A stretch of 13,590 nt of DNA, taken from assembly GCA_963517805.1 (NCBI GenBank), contig CAUQHD010000029.1:1-13590 (forward strand), read 5' to 3'. Under the pieces are notes generated by a model. It was not told the origin of the DNA. It did no database searches and saw nothing but the letters and a program-made list of their open reading frames with translations. The number at the start of each line of letters is the position of its first letter. Position 1 is the stretch's first letter. Positions 7,440 through 13,590 of the stretch are shown piece after piece. The position numbers and the translations under genes are program-made. This stretch comes from JABCPE02 sp963517805 (lineage in GTDB: Bacteria; Bacteroidota; Bacteroidia; Flavobacteriales; Weeksellaceae).

Positions 7440-8351
7440 TTATCCTTGTATCAATCGAGTAATTTTTACTTGTTTTTTGTAATATTCTTTAGCTTCCTCT
7501 GCGGGTGCTCCGAAATAAGTTTTCCCTTTTTTCAAATCTTTTGAAACCCCTGAAGTTGCCAAAATAACCACTCCATCTTCTACTGTAATATCCGAGGAAA
7601 CTCCTACTTGCCCCCAGATGGTAACATCATTACCTATATTACAGCATCCCGCAATCCCAACTTGTGATGCAATCAGACATCTCTTTCCAATAATAGTATC
7701 GTGCCCTATCTGGATTTGATTATCCATCTTTGTTCCTTCTCCTATAATTGTAGTGTCTGTAACACCTCTGTCTATGGTGCAGTTCGCTCCTATTTCCACA
7801 TCATCTTCTAAAACTACATTTCCTACCGAAAGCATCTTGATATAGCCTGTTGGAAGTTTTCTGTAATAAAACGCATCTCCTCCAAGAGCTGTCCCAGACT
7901 GGATAATACAGCGATTTCCTATCTTAGTTCTATCGCCTATCACCACATTTGGCATGATGATACATTCCTCTCCTATCTCCACATCATTTCCTATGACTAC
8001 AGAAGAATGAACCTGACTGTTTTTCCCTATTTTTACATTTTCTCCGCAAGTTTTAAATGTCTGTATTGGAGTAAAATGAGCATTGATTTTATTAAAATCT
8101 CTAAATGGGTCATCCGAAACCAAAAGAGCTTTTCCCTGTGGACAATCAACTTCTTTGTCGATAAGAATAACTGTCGCCTCAGAATTTAAAGCCTTTTCAT
8201 AATATTTAGGATGATTTACAAAAACAATCTCTCCTGATTTTACTCTATGAATTTCATTCGTTCCAGAAATAGGAAAATCATCCACACCAATATATTTAGC
8301 ATCGATAATTTCTGCTATTTGTTTTAATGTCTGGATTTCAGGAAATTTCAT
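7440..8351 (-). CDS. lpxD: Second LpxD-like acyltransferase (UDP-3-O-acylglucosamine N-acyltransferase family)
   Basis: Left-handed beta-helix acyltransferase of 303 residues, paralogous to the LpxD at 11144-12175. The N-terminal domain (about 1-100) contains IVFVNHPKY (F44, Y50). It resembles the uridine-binding pocket of characterised LpxDs more closely than does the matching LSFIANEKF of the first copy. Hexapeptide repeats (V-x-IG-x-x types) run from about 105 to 265. The catalytic-type His is retained as H217 in QIQIGHDTIIGK, and the IDRG segment lies near residue 193. Unlike LpxD1, the GFGF...KIPQ segment reads AFYY...KMLS, and the C-terminal helix is short. It is the last gene of the lipid A operon, 15 bp after efp. 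Likely an N-acyltransferase acting on a 3-O-acylated UDP-glucosamine with a different acyl preference, or on another nucleotide sugar; the exact substrate is inference. Confidence 0.85.
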   Translation of the reverse strand: MKFPEIQTLKQIAEIIDAKYIGVDDFPISGTNEIHRVKSGEIVFVNHPKYYEKALNSEATVILIDKEVDCPQGKALLVSDDPFRDFNKINAHFTPIQTFKTCGENVKIGKNSQVHSSVVIGNDVEIGEECIIMPNVVIGDRTKIGNRCIIQSGTALGGDAFYYRKLPTGYIKMLSVGNVVLEDDVEIGANCTIDRGVTDTTIIGEGTKMDNQIQIGHDTIIGKRCLIASQVGIAGCCNIGNDVTIWGQVGVSSDITVEDGVVILATSGVSKDLKKGKTYFGAPAEEAKEYYKKQVKITRLIQG

Positions 8352-8366
8352 AGTAACTATATAAAT

Positions 8367-8930
8367 TTATTTAACTCTCTCTAAATAAGAACCATCTTCT
8401 GTATTTACTTTAATCTTATCTCCTGGTTCTATGAATAGTGGAACCAAAACTCTAGCGCCTGTTTCTACTATACAGTTTTTCAAGGCGTTAGTTGCTGTGT
8501 TTCCTTTCACACCTGGGTCTGCCTCTGTCACTTCCAAAAATACCGTTGCAGGAAGTTCAGCAGAAAGGGGCGTTTCATCTGATTCTTTCAAAATTACTGT
8601 AATTTCCTCACCAGCCTTCATAAACTGAGCGTTTTCTATCATTTCTTTGTTTAGATAGATTTGAGAAAAATCTTCATTGTTCATGAAATGATATCCATTC
8701 TCATCATCATAAAGATACTGGAATTTACGCGTAATTACTTTAACTTCATCGATTTTATGACCAGCAGAAAAAGTATTATCTAACACTTTTCCATTCGTTA
8801 CTGATTTTAATTTTGTTCTTACGAAAGCTGGACCTTTCCCTGGTTTTACATGAAGGAATTCTATTACCTTATAAATATCATGGTTAAACTCTATACAAAG
8901 TCCTTTTCTAATATCAGCTGTTGTTGCCAT
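8367..8930 (-). CDS. efp: Translation elongation factor P
   Basis: EF-P binds the ribosome between the P and E sites and relieves stalling at polyproline stretches. The 187-residue protein has the standard three-domain length: a KOW-like domain I (about 1-65) and two OB domains, ending in the conserved GDKIKVNTEDGSYLERV. The domain I tip loop reads HVKPGKGPAF with Lys32 at the position modified in E. coli (K34). Here the lysine is inside the palindrome PGKGP (residues 30-34) instead of E. coli PGKGQ, which matters for whether modification is needed. No epmA, epmB or other modification gene is in the window. It lies 16 bp after lpxA and 15 bp before the second lpxD-like gene, so it is co-transcribed with lipid A genes. 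Confidence 0.97.
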   Translation of the reverse strand: MATTADIRKGLCIEFNHDIYKVIEFLHVKPGKGPAFVRTKLKSVTNGKVLDNTFSAGHKIDEVKVITRKFQYLYDDENGYHFMNNEDFSQIYLNKEMIENAQFMKAGEEITVILKESDETPLSAELPATVFLEVTEADPGVKGNTATNALKNCIVETGARVLVPLFIEPGDKIKVNTEDGSYLERVK

Positions 8931-8946
8931 TTTTTATTCTAATTTT

Positions 8947-9753
8947 TTAATCTTGATTATCTTCTTCCTCTTTTTTCGTTCCGCCGCCTCTGATGATTCC
9001 TCTCTGGGATGATTGTATAAATTGTACAATTTCGTCTCTTTCTGGTGTAGACAGCACTTCTTTTTCTACATATGCCAATGCCTGAGATACATTCATTCCC
9101 ATTTGGAAAATCACTCTATAAATGGACTGAATCTCCAAAATCTTCTCATTAGAGATTCCTCTTCTTCTCAGCCCAACAGAGTTAATCCCTGCATAAACAG
9201 GCGGTTCTCCTCCTACTTTGACATAAGGCGGAATATCTTTTCTAACCAAAGAACCTCCCGCTGTGATTACATGTTTCCCTATTCTAGAGAACTGATGCAC
9301 CGCACTCAGCCCACCAATGATAGCATAATCGCCTATTTCCACATGTCCGCCTATCGCACATCCATTTACTATAATGGCATTATCACCGACAACACAGTCA
9401 TGAGCGATATGAGATGTAGCCATGATTAGACAATTATTCCCAATTTTAGTATATCCTAAAGCCTTGGTTCCTCTATTAACCGTTACACATTCTCTAATGG
9501 TCGTATTATCACCAATGATAACTTGTGATTCCTCTCCATCAAACTTCAAATCTTGTGGTATCGCAGCGATGACAGTTCCTGGAAAAATTCTGCAGTTTTT
9601 ACCAATTCTTGCTCCATTCATAATGGTAACATTGGAGCCTATCCATGTTCCTTCCCCTATTTCCACATCCGCTGCTATGGTGGTAAATGGGTCTACGGTA
9701 ACATTTTGTCCGATTTTCGCTCTTGGGTCTACTGCTGTAAGCTGATGAATCAT
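8947..9753 (-). CDS. lpxA: UDP-N-acetylglucosamine acyltransferase
   Basis: Catalyses the first step of lipid A synthesis, transferring a (3R)-hydroxyacyl group from ACP to the 3-OH of UDP-GlcNAc in the cytosol. The protein has 268 residues, near the usual 255-265. Hexapeptide repeats of a left-handed beta-helix fill residues about 10-180. The catalytic His is H118 in SHIAHDC (equivalent to E. coli H125), and GGLSAVHQFSRIG and DIPPYV follow. The helical C-terminal domain starts near residue 190. A short charged tail (KKEEEDNQD) extends past the usual end. Its ATG directly abuts the lpxC-fabZ stop (TAAATG, zero gap), implying translational coupling. Acyl-chain length cannot be predicted reliably from the residues I can align. 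Confidence 0.97.
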   Translation of the reverse strand: MIHQLTAVDPRAKIGQNVTVDPFTTIAADVEIGEGTWIGSNVTIMNGARIGKNCRIFPGTVIAAIPQDLKFDGEESQVIIGDNTTIRECVTVNRGTKALGYTKIGNNCLIMATSHIAHDCVVGDNAIIVNGCAIGGHVEIGDYAIIGGLSAVHQFSRIGKHVITAGGSLVRKDIPPYVKVGGEPPVYAGINSVGLRRRGISNEKILEIQSIYRVIFQMGMNVSQALAYVEKEVLSTPERDEIVQFIQSSQRGIIRGGGTKKEEEDNQD

Positions 9754-11151
9754 TTAGTCTATTTTTGTTTTTGCTACTTGAGCCATTAGCTCTGCTTCCA
9801 CCACTACATTATCACCTACATAGCCATACCCCTGCATGTGTACTATTCCCCTACGGATAGGAGCTAACAACTCTAATTTAAAGACAAGTGTATCCCCTGG
9901 GATTACTTTCTTTTTGAATTTAACATTATCTATTTTCACAAAATATGTAGAATAGTTCTCTGGGTCTGGGACACTTGACAGCACCAAAATCCCCCCAATC
10001 TGTGCCATTGCTTCTATCTGTAAAACTCCTGGCATCACAGGTTCTTTCGGGAAATGTCCTACAAAGAACGGTTCATTCATTGTGATGTTTTTCAATCCTA
10101 CGATATGATTATCAGACAGTTCCAAAATCTTGTCTATCAACAAGAACGGTGGTCTGTGTGGCAATAATCTCATAATGCCGTTGATATCATAAATAGGCTC
10201 TTTGCTCAAATCAAAATTTGGAACATTTTTCTTCTTTTGAGCTTTGTATATTTTATTTAGTTTTTTAGCAAACTCTGTGTTTATGTAATGTCCTGGTTTA
10301 TTAGCAATTACTTTTCCTTTTAATCTTACTCCTGTCAATGCCAAGTCACCGATAACATCTAATAATTTATGACGAGCCGCCTCGTTTGGATAGTTTAAAG
10401 TCAAGTTATTCAAAACTCCATTTGGCTGAATGGAAACATCATCTTTTCCAAAAGCTTTTTTAAGTTTTTCAGCTGTTTCAGGAGTTAATTCCTTATCTAC
10501 ATAAACAATCGCATTAGAAATATCTCCACCTTTGATTAGACCTGCATCCAAAAGCATTTCTAATTCATGTAAAAAACTAAATGTTCTAGCAGAAGAAATT
10601 TCATTTTTAAAATCAGAAATATTTTTCAAAACAGCATTCTGAGTTCCTAAAACATTAGTCCCAAAATCCACCATCGTAGTTACTTCATAAGTATCCGCTG
10701 GGATAATGGTAATCTCAGAACCAGTCTGTGGGTCAGTGAAACTAACAACCTCTGTAACAACAAAATACTCTCTCGGTTGCTCCTGCTCCACCACTCCTGC
10801 TTTCTCTATAGCTTCCACAAAAAACTTAGATGAACCATCCATAATAGGAGGCTCTGCACTACTCATTTCTAGGATAGCATTATCTACATCCATCCCCACT
10901 AACGCCGCCAAAACATGCTCACATGTGTAGATTTTAACTCCTGATTTTTCTAATGTCGTTCCTCTATCAGTAGAAACCACATAGTTAGCATCTGCTTCTA
11001 TCTGTGGATTTCCTTCTAAGTCTGTTCTCACGAACACATAGCCTGTATTTTCCTTAGCAGGTTTTATGGTTAGGGTTACTTCTTTTCCTGTGTGAAGACC
11101 TATTCCTGATAGGAAAACTTCTCCTTTTAAAGTTTTTTGTTTATCACTCAT
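9754..11151 (-). CDS. lpxC/fabZ: Bifunctional LpxC deacetylase / FabZ (3R)-hydroxyacyl-ACP dehydratase
   Basis: Fusion of two enzymes in one 465-residue chain. The N-terminal LpxC (about 1-300) is the Zn-dependent deacetylase that commits UDP-3-O-acyl-GlcNAc to lipid A. Zn ligands are H79 (CEHVLAAL), H261 and D265 (HKLLD), with catalytic-type E78 and H288 (PGHYI); PPIMDGSS and SSARTFSF are also characteristic. A lysine-rich linker (about 298-315) joins it to FabZ (about 318-465). The FabZ part has LLPHRPPFLLID, then catalytic H366 in GHFPKEPVMPG and E380 in QIEAMAQ, and dehydrates (3R)-hydroxyacyl-ACP for fatty acid elongation. Both active sites look complete. The start codon overlaps the lpxD stop by 8 nt (ATGAGTGA), and the stop abuts lpxA. 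Such fusions are known in Bacteroidota, so this is expected rather than new. Confidence 0.97.
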   Translation of the reverse strand: MSDKQKTLKGEVFLSGIGLHTGKEVTLTIKPAKENTGYVFVRTDLEGNPQIEADANYVVSTDRGTTLEKSGVKIYTCEHVLAALVGMDVDNAILEMSSAEPPIMDGSSKFFVEAIEKAGVVEQEQPREYFVVTEVVSFTDPQTGSEITIIPADTYEVTTMVDFGTNVLGTQNAVLKNISDFKNEISSARTFSFLHELEMLLDAGLIKGGDISNAIVYVDKELTPETAEKLKKAFGKDDVSIQPNGVLNNLTLNYPNEAARHKLLDVIGDLALTGVRLKGKVIANKPGHYINTEFAKKLNKIYKAQKKKNVPNFDLSKEPIYDINGIMRLLPHRPPFLLIDKILELSDNHIVGLKNITMNEPFFVGHFPKEPVMPGVLQIEAMAQIGGILVLSSVPDPENYSTYFVKIDNVKFKKKVIPGDTLVFKLELLAPIRRGIVHMQGYGYVGDNVVVEAELMAQVAKTKID

Positions 11152-12175
11152 TAGTTTTATCTTTTGAGTTATTTTCTAATTGATTTATTCTTTTCACTAT
11201 TTCTGTCAAGTTTCTAAAATGCACATAGTTTCTTCGGTAGTCTCCTGCATCTATGGCTGGTGCTCCGTACAATGCCTCGCCATCTTTTACATTCTTATTT
11301 ACACCACTCTGTGCTTGTATTTTCACTTGATTTCCTATGTTGATATGTCCTACAATTCCCACTTGACCACCGATCATATTCCAGTTGCCAATGGTAGTAG
11401 AACCTGCTATTCCTGCCTGTGCAGCAATCACATTGTTTTTTCCAATTTTCACATTGTGTGCGATTTGGATAAGGTTGTCTATTTTAGTCCCTTCTCCTAT
11501 AATGGTAGAACCTATGGTAGCCCTGTCAATACTACAATTAGAACCTATTTCTACATTGTTCTCTATGATTACATTTCCCAGCTGTGGGATTTTATCATAC
11601 CCATTTGGCGTAGGCTGAAAACCAAATCCATCTCCTCCTACCACGGTATTAGAATGGACAACACAATTTTCACCAATGACACAGCCGTCATAGATTTTCG
11701 CACCACTGTCTATTTTAGAGTTTTTACCGATTTTCACATTTTTACCAATGAAAACCTGTGGAGCAAGCTGAACACCATCGCCAATTACCGCTTTTTCTGA
11801 AATATATGTGAATGCTCCTACATAAACATCCTCTCCCAAAACAGCCGTTTCATGGATGAAACTCTGCGCTTCTATTCCTTTTTTCTTTTCGGTCATCTGC
11901 TGATAAAGGTTCATCAAAACCTGAAATGCAAGATATGCATCTTCCACCTCTATGATGACTGGCTTATAATTTTCTTCTTTCAAAAGATTTTTTGAAACAA
12001 TAAGCACAGAACTCTCTGTAGAGTGTAGAAAATGTACAAATTTTTCATTCGCAATAAAAGACAAATGTCCATGCTTTCCCTCTTCTATAGGGGAAAATCC
12101 ATGAACTTTTATTCCTTGGTCTCCAATTACTTTTCCTTTGATAAGACCTGCAATTTCAGCAGCTGTAAACTCCAT
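11144..12175 (-). CDS. lpxD: UDP-3-O-(3-hydroxyacyl)glucosamine N-acyltransferase
   Basis: Third enzyme of lipid A synthesis: transfers a (3R)-hydroxyacyl chain from ACP to the 2-amino group of UDP-3-O-acyl-glucosamine. At 343 residues it matches canonical LpxD length. The N-terminal uridine-binding domain (about 1-100) contains GHLSFIANEKF. The left-handed beta-helix (about 105-300) carries GGDGFGFQPT...KIPQLGNVIIENNVEIG. The catalytic His is H240 in LIQIAHNVKIGKN. A C-terminal helix (about 310-335) follows. It is the first gene of the lipid A operon; its TGA overlaps the lpxC-fabZ ATG by 8 nt. An exact -7 element lies only 7 nt upstream of the start. It is taken as the housekeeping LpxD; the paralogue lies at 7440-8351. 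Confidence 0.96.
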   Translation of the reverse strand: MEFTAAEIAGLIKGKVIGDQGIKVHGFSPIEEGKHGHLSFIANEKFVHFLHSTESSVLIVSKNLLKEENYKPVIIEVEDAYLAFQVLMNLYQQMTEKKKGIEAQSFIHETAVLGEDVYVGAFTYISEKAVIGDGVQLAPQVFIGKNVKIGKNSKIDSGAKIYDGCVIGENCVVHSNTVVGGDGFGFQPTPNGYDKIPQLGNVIIENNVEIGSNCSIDRATIGSTIIGEGTKIDNLIQIAHNVKIGKNNVIAAQAGIAGSTTIGNWNMIGGQVGIVGHINIGNQVKIQAQSGVNKNVKDGEALYGAPAIDAGDYRRNYVHFRNLTEIVKRINQLENNSKDKTNE

Positions 12176-12182
12176 AATCGTG

Positions 12183-12190
12183 CAAAGATA
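12183..12190 (-). promoter_or_regulatory. Putative -7 promoter element (TATCTTTG) of the lpxD operon
   Basis: Minus-strand TATCTTTG is identical to the elements before argS and the HD gene and an exact TAnnTTTG match. It ends just 7 nt before the lpxD ATG (12175), so transcription would start within a few nucleotides of the start codon, giving an almost leaderless mRNA. No obvious -33 TTG was found at standard spacing. Confidence 0.55.
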
Positions 12191-12271
12191 AGAAAAATCC
12201 TATTTACTAAATAAAATTTGTTCCAAATCTACGAAAAATCAATTTATTTCATATAAAATTTTTCTATTTTT

Positions 12272-13486
12272 TTATAAAATTTCCCTTGGGAAAGACAGCA
12301 CATATCTCGCGCTTCTTTCGTTGAGCTTGGAAGATAATATCTGGCTTTCCGCTTGGTCTAAGGCAACTCTGTTTCCGTTTCTCTGAATCAGAAAAATAGG
12401 CTGGTGCATCTTGTCATAAGGCAGGAGATGCCGCGCAATATGATCTATGATAAATTCCCCTTCGGTTATTCCAAAGAAGCGGTTGGTTTTCTGTATTTTA
12501 TCTTGAATAATTTTCTCCGAAAACGGCTCGGGAGAAGATTCTATTTTAGGAAATCTTCTTTTGATCACGGTTTTACAGAGGTAAGAGAGGACAAAGTCCG
12601 CGCTGTGCTCCCAGAGTTTAATTGCCTGAATAACATCAGTATCATCCAGTTCTGTAAATCTTCTGATGTCTTCTTTATCCGCTTCGTGGAAATCGGTTTT
12701 GTATAAAAAATACTTTAAATTCTCAGGCGCCTGTATGTCCCAGCCTTCATTTACAAGAGATTTCGCGCGACCCATGATTTTCACCAAAAGATTTTCTGCG
12801 ATTACAGCCGCCTTGTGGAAATACACCTGCCAGTACATAAACATCCGCGCGGTGAGGTATTGTTCTATGGAATAAATTCCTTTTTCATCTACGGCGAGTT
12901 CATCTTCGCAGACATTTATCATAGAGAGTATCCTCTGTGTGTTGATATTCCCTTCGGCAGCGCCGGTGTAGAAGCTATCTCGTTTCAAGTAATCTAATCT
13001 ATCCACATCCAGCTGCGAGGAAATCAATTGATTAAAAAATTTACGATGATACCTCCCTTGAAACATTTCTATCGCCATAGAAAGCTCTCCGCTATATTCT
13101 TCATTCAGTTCTTTTAGTAATAACAATGACAATTTCTCGTGATGCCAGCTGTCCATCAGCATATTTTCCAGAGCATGCGAAAAAGGCCCATGCCCTATAT
13201 CATGAAGCAGAATGGCAAGCATGGCAGATTTTTCTTCCTCTCTGCTTATGGCAATTCCTTTCAGCTTTAAAGTTTCTAATGCCGTGTACATGAGGTGCAT
13301 CGCGCCTATGGCATGGTGAAACCGCGTATGGGTAGCACCAGGGAAAATGGAACTGAGCAGCCCCGTCTGCGAAATCCGGCGGAGGCGCTGGAAGTAAGGG
13401 TGTTCTATGATGTCAAACAGAATTTCGTGGGGGATTTTTATAAATCCGTGTACGGGGTCGTTTATGATTTTTAATTTATTGCGCAT
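12272..13486 (-). CDS. HD-domain phosphohydrolase (SAMHD1/dGTPase-like, COG1078 type)
   Basis: Predicted metal-dependent phosphohydrolase, 404 residues from the preferred start. Numbering from the longer possible start at 13516 (414 residues), the HD signature is HTRFHHAIG (R65, H68), LLHDIGHGPFSH (H105, D106) and LDVDRLDYLKRD (D172, R173, Y176). It has the arrangement of SAMHD1 and bacterial dNTP triphosphohydrolases, with R173 and Y176 at phosphate-contact positions. The opening NDPVHGFI...YFQRLRRI is typical of this family. Members hydrolyse dNTPs or other nucleotides; the substrate here is unknown. I chose Met at 13486 because a promoter element lies inside the 10-codon extension and MRNKLKIINDPVHG looks like the conserved N-terminus. 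It lies 96 bp upstream of lpxD on the same strand; no strong terminator separates them. Confidence 0.9.
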   Translation of the reverse strand: MRNKLKIINDPVHGFIKIPHEILFDIIEHPYFQRLRRISQTGLLSSIFPGATHTRFHHAIGAMHLMYTALETLKLKGIAISREEEKSAMLAILLHDIGHGPFSHALENMLMDSWHHEKLSLLLLKELNEEYSGELSMAIEMFQGRYHRKFFNQLISSQLDVDRLDYLKRDSFYTGAAEGNINTQRILSMINVCEDELAVDEKGIYSIEQYLTARMFMYWQVYFHKAAVIAENLLVKIMGRAKSLVNEGWDIQAPENLKYFLYKTDFHEADKEDIRRFTELDDTDVIQAIKLWEHSADFVLSYLCKTVIKRRFPKIESSPEPFSEKIIQDKIQKTNRFFGITEGEFIIDHIARHLLPYDKMHQPIFLIQRNGNRVALDQAESQILSSKLNERSARYVLSFPREIL

Positions 13487-13503
13487 GGGATGAAAAATAA
13501 GGG

Positions 13504-13511
13504 CAAAGATA
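13504..13511 (-). promoter_or_regulatory. Putative -7 promoter element (TATCTTTG) of the HD-domain gene
   Basis: Minus-strand TATCTTTG, an exact match to TAnnTTTG, 17 nt before the ATG at 13486. That is the same spacing as at argS. It falls inside the coding region if the upstream ATG at 13516 were used, which argues for the downstream start. Confidence 0.5.
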
Positions 13512-13590
13512 CTCATTTCTCAGGAAAAGCATTGCATATCAGTTGGTTTTATTTCAGCATGGGCGGATTTCTTTCATTTTGACAGAAAGG

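Noticed and set aside
9013..9429. A plus-strand open frame of 138 codons opposite lpxA.
   Set aside because: Antisense to the intact lpxA hexapeptide repeats; no domain and no promoter of its own.
11180..11800. A 206-codon plus-strand open frame opposite lpxD.
   Set aside because: It lies wholly antisense to a gene with clear catalytic motifs, its translation has low-complexity, Tyr/His/Cys-rich composition, and it has no recognisable domain. It is a shadow of codon bias in lpxD.
7440..12175. Repeated short motifs in lpxA, lpxD and the second lpxD-like gene that resemble sequence repeats.
   Set aside because: They encode the hexapeptide repeats of left-handed beta-helices and are diverged at DNA level; they are protein-fold repeats, not DNA repeats or a CRISPR array.
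12214..12230. A weak hairpin (7-bp AT-rich stem, TTC loop on the plus strand) between the HD gene and lpxD, followed on the minus strand by a T-rich stretch.
   Set aside because: Only two G-C pairs and one wobble, with an interrupted T-tract; in DNA this AT-rich it is likely chance. It could at most reduce read-through.
13517..13590. Possible end of another gene at the right edge.
   Set aside because: Only short frames are open in the last 74 bp and none has a recognisable motif. It is most likely the upstream region of the HD gene; too little sequence to call.
1..13590. Mobile elements, attachment sites, defence genes, CRISPR, tRNA/rRNA or riboswitches.
   Set aside because: I saw no transposase, integrase, terminal inverted repeats, target-site duplications, tRNA-like folds or long structured leaders. 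All long intervals are explained by housekeeping or envelope genes.

Overview
The window looks like ordinary chromosome from an AT-rich Gram-negative member of the Bacteroidota, most likely the class Flavobacteriia (Chryseobacterium/Weeksellaceae-like). The support is a SusC/SusD pair, a fused lpxC-fabZ gene, copies of the Bacteroidota -7 promoter element TAnnTTTG a short distance before several start codons, and the absence of clear Shine-Dalgarno sequences. The genus is an inference from gene order and protein style and was not tested by a search.

Layout. Positions 1-1587 (minus) hold most of argS, cut by the window edge. After a short terminator/promoter junction comes a two-gene outer-membrane uptake unit on the minus strand: susC-like 3131-5998, then susD-like 1682-3118. 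A divergent intergenic region of 127 bp separates it from rnhB (6126-6713), the only plus-strand gene. rnhB converges on a small outer-membrane beta-barrel gene (6752-7378, minus), with a bidirectional terminator between them. Positions 7440-12175 (minus) form a tight lipid A operon, transcribed lpxD, lpxC-fabZ, lpxA, efp, second lpxD-like gene. Its gaps are -8, 0, 16 and 15 bp. A gene for an HD-domain phosphohydrolase of the SAMHD1/dGTPase-like class (12272-13486, minus) lies upstream of lpxD. The last 74 bp or so hold no recognisable gene.

How the genes work together. LpxA, LpxC and LpxD carry out the first three acylation/deacetylation steps of lipid A synthesis. The FabZ half of the fusion dehydrates the same (3R)-hydroxyacyl-ACP pool that LpxA and LpxD use as acyl donors, so the fusion places the branch between phospholipid and lipid A synthesis in one polypeptide. 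A second LpxD-like acyltransferase and EF-P share the transcript. The SusCD pair and the small beta-barrel protein are unrelated envelope proteins that would sit in the outer membrane built from this lipid A.

I found no mobile element, CRISPR array, defence system, tRNA or rRNA, and no convincing undescribed system. The points most worth a second look are the EF-P loop (PGKGP, a motif linked to unmodified EF-P), the paralogous LpxD, the near-leaderless lpxD promoter, and a SusC-like receptor that lacks the usual N-terminal extension.
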